From the NCBI GenBank assembly GCA_015494035.1, contig WGBZ01000211.1, forward strand, positions 1 to 8,030: a stretch of DNA of 8,030 nucleotides, read 5' to 3'. Position numbers and translations under genes: made by a program. The notes beneath the pieces are model-generated. The model made no database searches, was not told where the DNA came from, and was given only the letters and a program-made list of their open reading frames with translations. Numbering within the stretch: the first letter of the stretch is position 1; every line of letters begins with the position of its first letter. Below, one piece after another: positions 6,001 to 8,030 of the stretch. The DNA is from Lysobacterales bacterium (GTDB taxonomy: Bacteria > Pseudomonadota > Gammaproteobacteria > Xanthomonadales > Marinicellaceae).

Positions 6001-7166
6001 TCTATTTCCACTTCCGTGGTTTGCCCCAGCACGGGTGGATTGGGGCCTGACCAGAAATTCACCCGTTGGGTCACATAGGTTTTTACGGGTGCCGAATTTG
6101 CATCAGTGGGCAGGTACCAGCGGAAAGTGTCCGCTTCCATTGCGTCGCTGGGCACGGGCGTGGAGTTGTTGAAGTTGGCGATAATCACTTCGTTGTAGTT
6201 GGCACCGGCTGTGGCGCCACCAGTGCCCTGTTCATTGGCCACCAACAGACCACTCCAGATGCCCATGCCGTCCCGCAGAAAGTCAGTGCCTGAAGGCTCA
6301 CCTCCGGCATCCGGGCCGACCGTGTTATTCACCCACACATCCTGGCCGCTCATGGTAGCCTGTGTGACCGTGTGGGAATACGCTCCGGTGCGGTTGGTCA
6401 ACTGGATTTGCGTTTCCAGCGGTGGCGTCCCCGCGGGTAAATTGGGCACGTCCGAATCAAAATCATGCGTGTTCAATTCGCAGCCGGAGGTCACATAGGG
6501 ATACACGGTGTGTCGGGCCGAGCTTTGGGTGGGGCCGGGAATACCATTGGTGCCAATGGGGATGGGCGCGATCATGTAGGTATTGAATTCCACCCCACCT
6601 GCCCCCGGGTCACCATCATGAGCCCGTACACCGAAGGCGTTCAGATCATCGGATGCACCCGCACCTCCGGCAGCGGTTGGCGGATAAGGGTACACCACCA
6701 CCAGCCAATGCCCGGCTTGCGGATTGGGTATTGAATAGAACGTTGTCCAGGCATTATCTGCCCCTGGCGGACTGACAGCGTCACCGTAAAAATAGTTGTA
6801 ATTGGCCACCGGGATGAAATTAAGCTGGGGATCATAGAGCGTGTAGATATAAAAGCTGTCCCAGGCCCCATTATTTTGATTGTCCCGGTCCCCACTGATG
6901 TCCGCATTGCCCCCGGCACCCAGATCCGCATCAAAAATATCGATCACCAGCTGTGCCGCGCCAGGAGGCACTTCAACACCGATCACGTAATATTGATTAA
7001 GCCCTGCAGCAGAGACCGTGTATCCACCAAACGAGGTGGGGCTGGCACGGCCATAGGCCTTGATCAGTGCCTGATGGCCGCCAGCCATGACAGGCAGGGC
7101 CAGAAAGCCAGCCAGAAGAATGACCAGAAAGATGCGCCATTTGTAGAGCATAGAGATTTTTCGCAT
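3009..7166 (-). CDS. Large secreted gingipain-like peptidase C25 family protein
   Basis: From the ATG at 7166 this is a 1,385-residue exported protein. MRKISMLYKWR and a hydrophobic run ending VMA|GG form a signal peptide, cleaved after about residue 28. Next come a Gly/Asp/Asn-rich beta region with NADISGDRDNQNNG (about 87-100), a DUF11-like module (about 380-480), and a fibronectin-like module (about 530-620). A C25-associated module opens with LDLITDQAGVYRVSF (about 672). The last ~345 residues are a caspase-fold peptidase C25 (gingipain) domain: DLLVIAAPQF, NILLVGADSYDYQ, GDIDADGVPEVAIGRWPVRT, then YLGHSS with putative catalytic His1255 and FQWGCWNNY with Cys1288, and a closing GDPSLRL. 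The 33-residue His-Cys spacing equals that of RgpB (211/244). It is probably a cysteine protease acting in the periplasm or outside; substrate unknown. No PEP-CTERM, LPXTG or type IX tail is seen. In-frame starts at 7187, 7151 and TTG 7217 are possible; none has a clear RBS. Confidence 0.85.
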   Translation of the reverse strand: MRKISMLYKWRIFLVILLAGFLALPVMAGGHQALIKAYGRASPTSFGGYTVSAAGLNQYYVIGVEVPPGAAQLVIDIFDADLGAGGNADISGDRDNQNNGAWDSFYIYTLYDPQLNFIPVANYNYFYGDAVSPPGADNAWTTFYSIPNPQAGHWLVVVYPYPPTAAGGAGASDDLNAFGVRAHDGDPGAGGVEFNTYMIAPIPIGTNGIPGPTQSSARHTVYPYVTSGCELNTHDFDSDVPNLPAGTPPLETQIQLTNRTGAYSHTVTQATMSGQDVWVNNTVGPDAGGEPSGTDFLRDGMGIWSGLLVANEQGTGGATAGANYNEVIIANFNNSTPVPSDAMEADTFRWYLPTDANSAPVKTYVTQRVNFWSGPNPPVLGQTTEVEIEIEVFNPTAFPVTFSAADNDVVRSQIPAVPELTFVGGSVTVSQGTAPGTGGLAIPPAGGSGTLEWDPGIIPPVSSALLTYRIAVTPSTVGQRIAVTGTPAAGGTTADFVDHTGNRNSTFANYTFGPLCELAVTESQPVPTPVYLSYVLLSAQPEQYRLQWSTAFEAGNLAFRIYNSKEDSADHLLTEVPVETTGTIAGADYAVNLPKGDWREVWIMDVALDGTQTWHGPFRLGQPFGSPPVQRLSRTEAQPESTREGRSGSPAIPSSVLRQRADWQKQQAVPELDLITDQAGVYRVSFDELKALGYDYTGMNSAHLRLSADGQAVPVIYNRQHNGMIRSGDYFEFIASQRKTLYSSQKAYRLSSGNAMLGEDMGSSSPNDLPPATGEFAGWQHTVFEEDSAYSFSSPDTQDDPWYWRSYLVRSQAVTDSLNFTLPNVDPSQPYALQLSLWTMTDWPDVLHDHHLQVAINGVPILDALAEGMGQQNLMGQIPAGVLRAGVNTLELRFPADTGVAYELNYLDAFGIGGVTGIDSQQVLANGQVNFPRKRDNDAQPLTDDILYRHSFDSGVNQLCQLGPCRSLRLAGQADLVAYQHSEQRLWRIVPASSADTGNQEQVLTVRPQSLAETWLVATNAFHRPVVRPAATGRIDLNADTDLLVIAAPQFVDALQPWVLRRQQQGHTVSVVSVDDIYHQFSNGIVDANALRDFIAESAGTHPIDNILLVGADSYDYQNKLGLGQTVVLPGLYAATSQYVRYAPVDASFGDIDADGVPEVAIGRWPVRTLNELQALIDKTLAFEQKASSQAAISSVMLTDANDGDTDFSELANRQQPVLPMPWNQQRIDGNQPEAQADFRHSLSQNPLLVEYLGHSSATQWSAQGFLSSGEVQALENDGLSMWFQWGCWNNYAVSPLFVSLSEALLNAANGAVLTVGATAITDAKVELALRAQFLSGLSQGLSVGQALVRAKAKLLNGSGKNAQHLQDVLAGITILGDPSLRLVY

Positions 7167-7192
7167 AACAGGTGCCAGCTGCGCCATTGACC

Positions 7193-7218
7193 AATGAATA
7201 TCAAAAATGAATATCAAA
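7193..7218 (-). repeat. Perfect 13-bp tandem repeat upstream of the C25-family gene
   Basis: The plus strand carries aatgaatatcaaa twice without a gap (7193-7205, 7206-7218). It lies 26 to 52 bases before the preferred ATG at 7166 and overlaps the TTG that begins the longest reading frame. A two-site operator or a leader element is possible; if translation really began at the TTG the repeat would code for IFIFDIH. Its position just before a gene with no visible Shine-Dalgarno makes it the only notable element of the 183-bp gap between this gene and tcdA. Confidence 0.5.
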
Positions 7219-7349
7219 GAGGATAGTTATAATGGGCTAAAAGCACAAGAGGGACGTTCAAAAAGGGCAAGAAAACAGCACCAATCAATCAACAGCGCTT
7301 TTCAAAGGACGATTCAAGGGGCATTTCTTGCCAGCATGGACAAAAAACG

Positions 7350-8030
7350 TCAAGCCATGGATTCAGGCTTGGCAACGAGGCTTTCAATGGCCGCGGCAGC
7401 GGCCTGCATGCCAAACACTGAGGTCATATGGGCTGCCGTGCCAAAGCCCGTGGCGCAGTCCAGCGCCAGCCCGGCTGTGGCTTCACCGGCGCGTGGGTGT
7501 TGAACTGGCTGCGGAGAATACACGCAGTTGACGTGAAATTTGCGCCCTTCATAGCGCGGGAACCCCCAGTGGCGGCGCAGGTTGACCCGCAACTTGGCCA
7601 ACAGGCGGTCGCCGTAAGCACGGCCCAGATCCGCCATGGTGACCTGGGTCGGGTCGGTCTTGCCGCCAGCCGCGCCCACGGTGGTAATGGGTATGCCCTG
7701 TGCCCGGCAATGGGCAATGAGCACGCATTTGCTTTTGACGTTATCGATGGCGTCGATGACATAATCCGGCACCTCGGCCAGCAAGGACTCGGCGTTAGTC
7801 TGCAAGAGAAAACTTTCCACCGCGTCCACACGCGCCTGTGGATTGATGTCCTTGATGCGTTGTCGCATGGCCTGCACCTTGGGCTGGCCAATGGTGCTTT
7901 GCAGTGCATGCAACTGGCGGTTGATATTGGTTTCGCAAATGTCGTCTGCATCAATCAGGGTGAGACGCCCCACCCCGCTGCGGGCCAGCGCTTCGGCGGC
8001 CCAACTGCCCACGCCGCCAATGCCCACCAC
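7350..8030 (-). CDS. tcdA: tRNA threonylcarbamoyladenosine dehydratase (5' end outside window)
   Basis: TcdA (CsdL/YgdL) is an E1-like, ThiF/MoeB-fold enzyme that uses ATP to cyclise t6A37 of ANN-decoding tRNAs to ct6A, improving decoding. The 226 visible residues end at a TGA at 7350. They start inside the nucleotide-binding motif GIGGVGSWAAEALAR, so by comparison with E. coli TcdA about 35 N-terminal residues lie beyond the right edge. Further signatures are LIDADDICETNINRQLHAL, the YVIDAIDNVKSK loop, VGAAGGKTDPTQV, and CATGFGTAAHMTSVFG near the C-terminus, all matching the YgdL subfamily and distinguishing it from MoeB/ThiF, which carry zinc-binding CxxC pairs not seen here. The C-terminus is slightly shorter than in E. 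coli. The gene lies upstream of the C25-family gene on the same strand with a 183-bp gap; no functional link is expected. Confidence 0.93.
   Translation of the reverse strand: MVGIGGVGSWAAEALARSGVGRLTLIDADDICETNINRQLHALQSTIGQPKVQAMRQRIKDINPQARVDAVESFLLQTNAESLLAEVPDYVIDAIDNVKSKCVLIAHCRAQGIPITTVGAAGGKTDPTQVTMADLGRAYGDRLLAKLRVNLRRHWGFPRYEGRKFHVNCVYSPQPVQHPRAGEATAGLALDCATGFGTAAHMTSVFGMQAAAAAIESLVAKPESMA

Noticed and set aside
7226..7233. TATAAT (plus) / TATAAC (minus) near the start of the C25-family gene
   Set aside because: No -35-like hexamer at 16-18 bases on either strand, and no plus-strand gene follows, so it is not annotated as a promoter.
7322..7336. Short inverted repeat GGCA/TGCC just after tcdA
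   Set aside because: Only four base pairs and no T run; not a credible terminator.

Overview
The window looks like a chromosomal segment of a gammaproteobacterium. The evidence is a type IVa pilin of the pseudomonad/Marinobacter kind, gammaproteobacterial-style AroK and AroB, and a TcdA (YgdL/CsdL) protein close to the E. coli one. Most of the window is moderately GC-rich, but the left end (about 1-840) is clearly AT-richer, roughly 44-48% GC by hand tally. I cannot name a genus.

Left end (1-1132). A truncated multi-pass membrane protein gene runs off the left edge on the minus strand. Upstream of it, also on the minus strand, is a complete major type IV pilin gene (pilA-like) with a good ribosome binding site, a hairpin-rich 3' UTR and a strong intrinsic terminator that separates the two genes. 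The roughly 290-bp gap between pilA and the divergent aroK holds a sigma-54-like promoter candidate for pilA, a GC-rich hairpin, and two close inverted repeats in front of aroK.

Centre (1133-2901). aroK (shikimate kinase, plus strand) and aroB (3-dehydroquinate synthase, minus strand) face each other tail to tail with only 26 bp between stop codons. Both act in the shikimate pathway: AroB makes 3-dehydroquinate and AroK phosphorylates shikimate three steps later. In most gammaproteobacteria they are co-directional (aroK-aroB), so this layout is unusual.

Right part (3009-8030). A very large secreted protein of about 1,385 residues occupies half the window on the minus strand. It has a signal peptide, about 1,000 residues of beta-rich modules, and a C-terminal gingipain-like peptidase C25 domain whose putative catalytic His and Cys are 33 residues apart. 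Upstream of it, also on the minus strand and truncated by the right edge, is tcdA, the tRNA N6-threonylcarbamoyladenosine dehydratase.

The most distinctive items are the C25-family secreted protein and the broken aroK/aroB pair beside an AT-rich pilin locus. I saw no tRNA, rRNA, CRISPR array, insertion sequence or phage gene.
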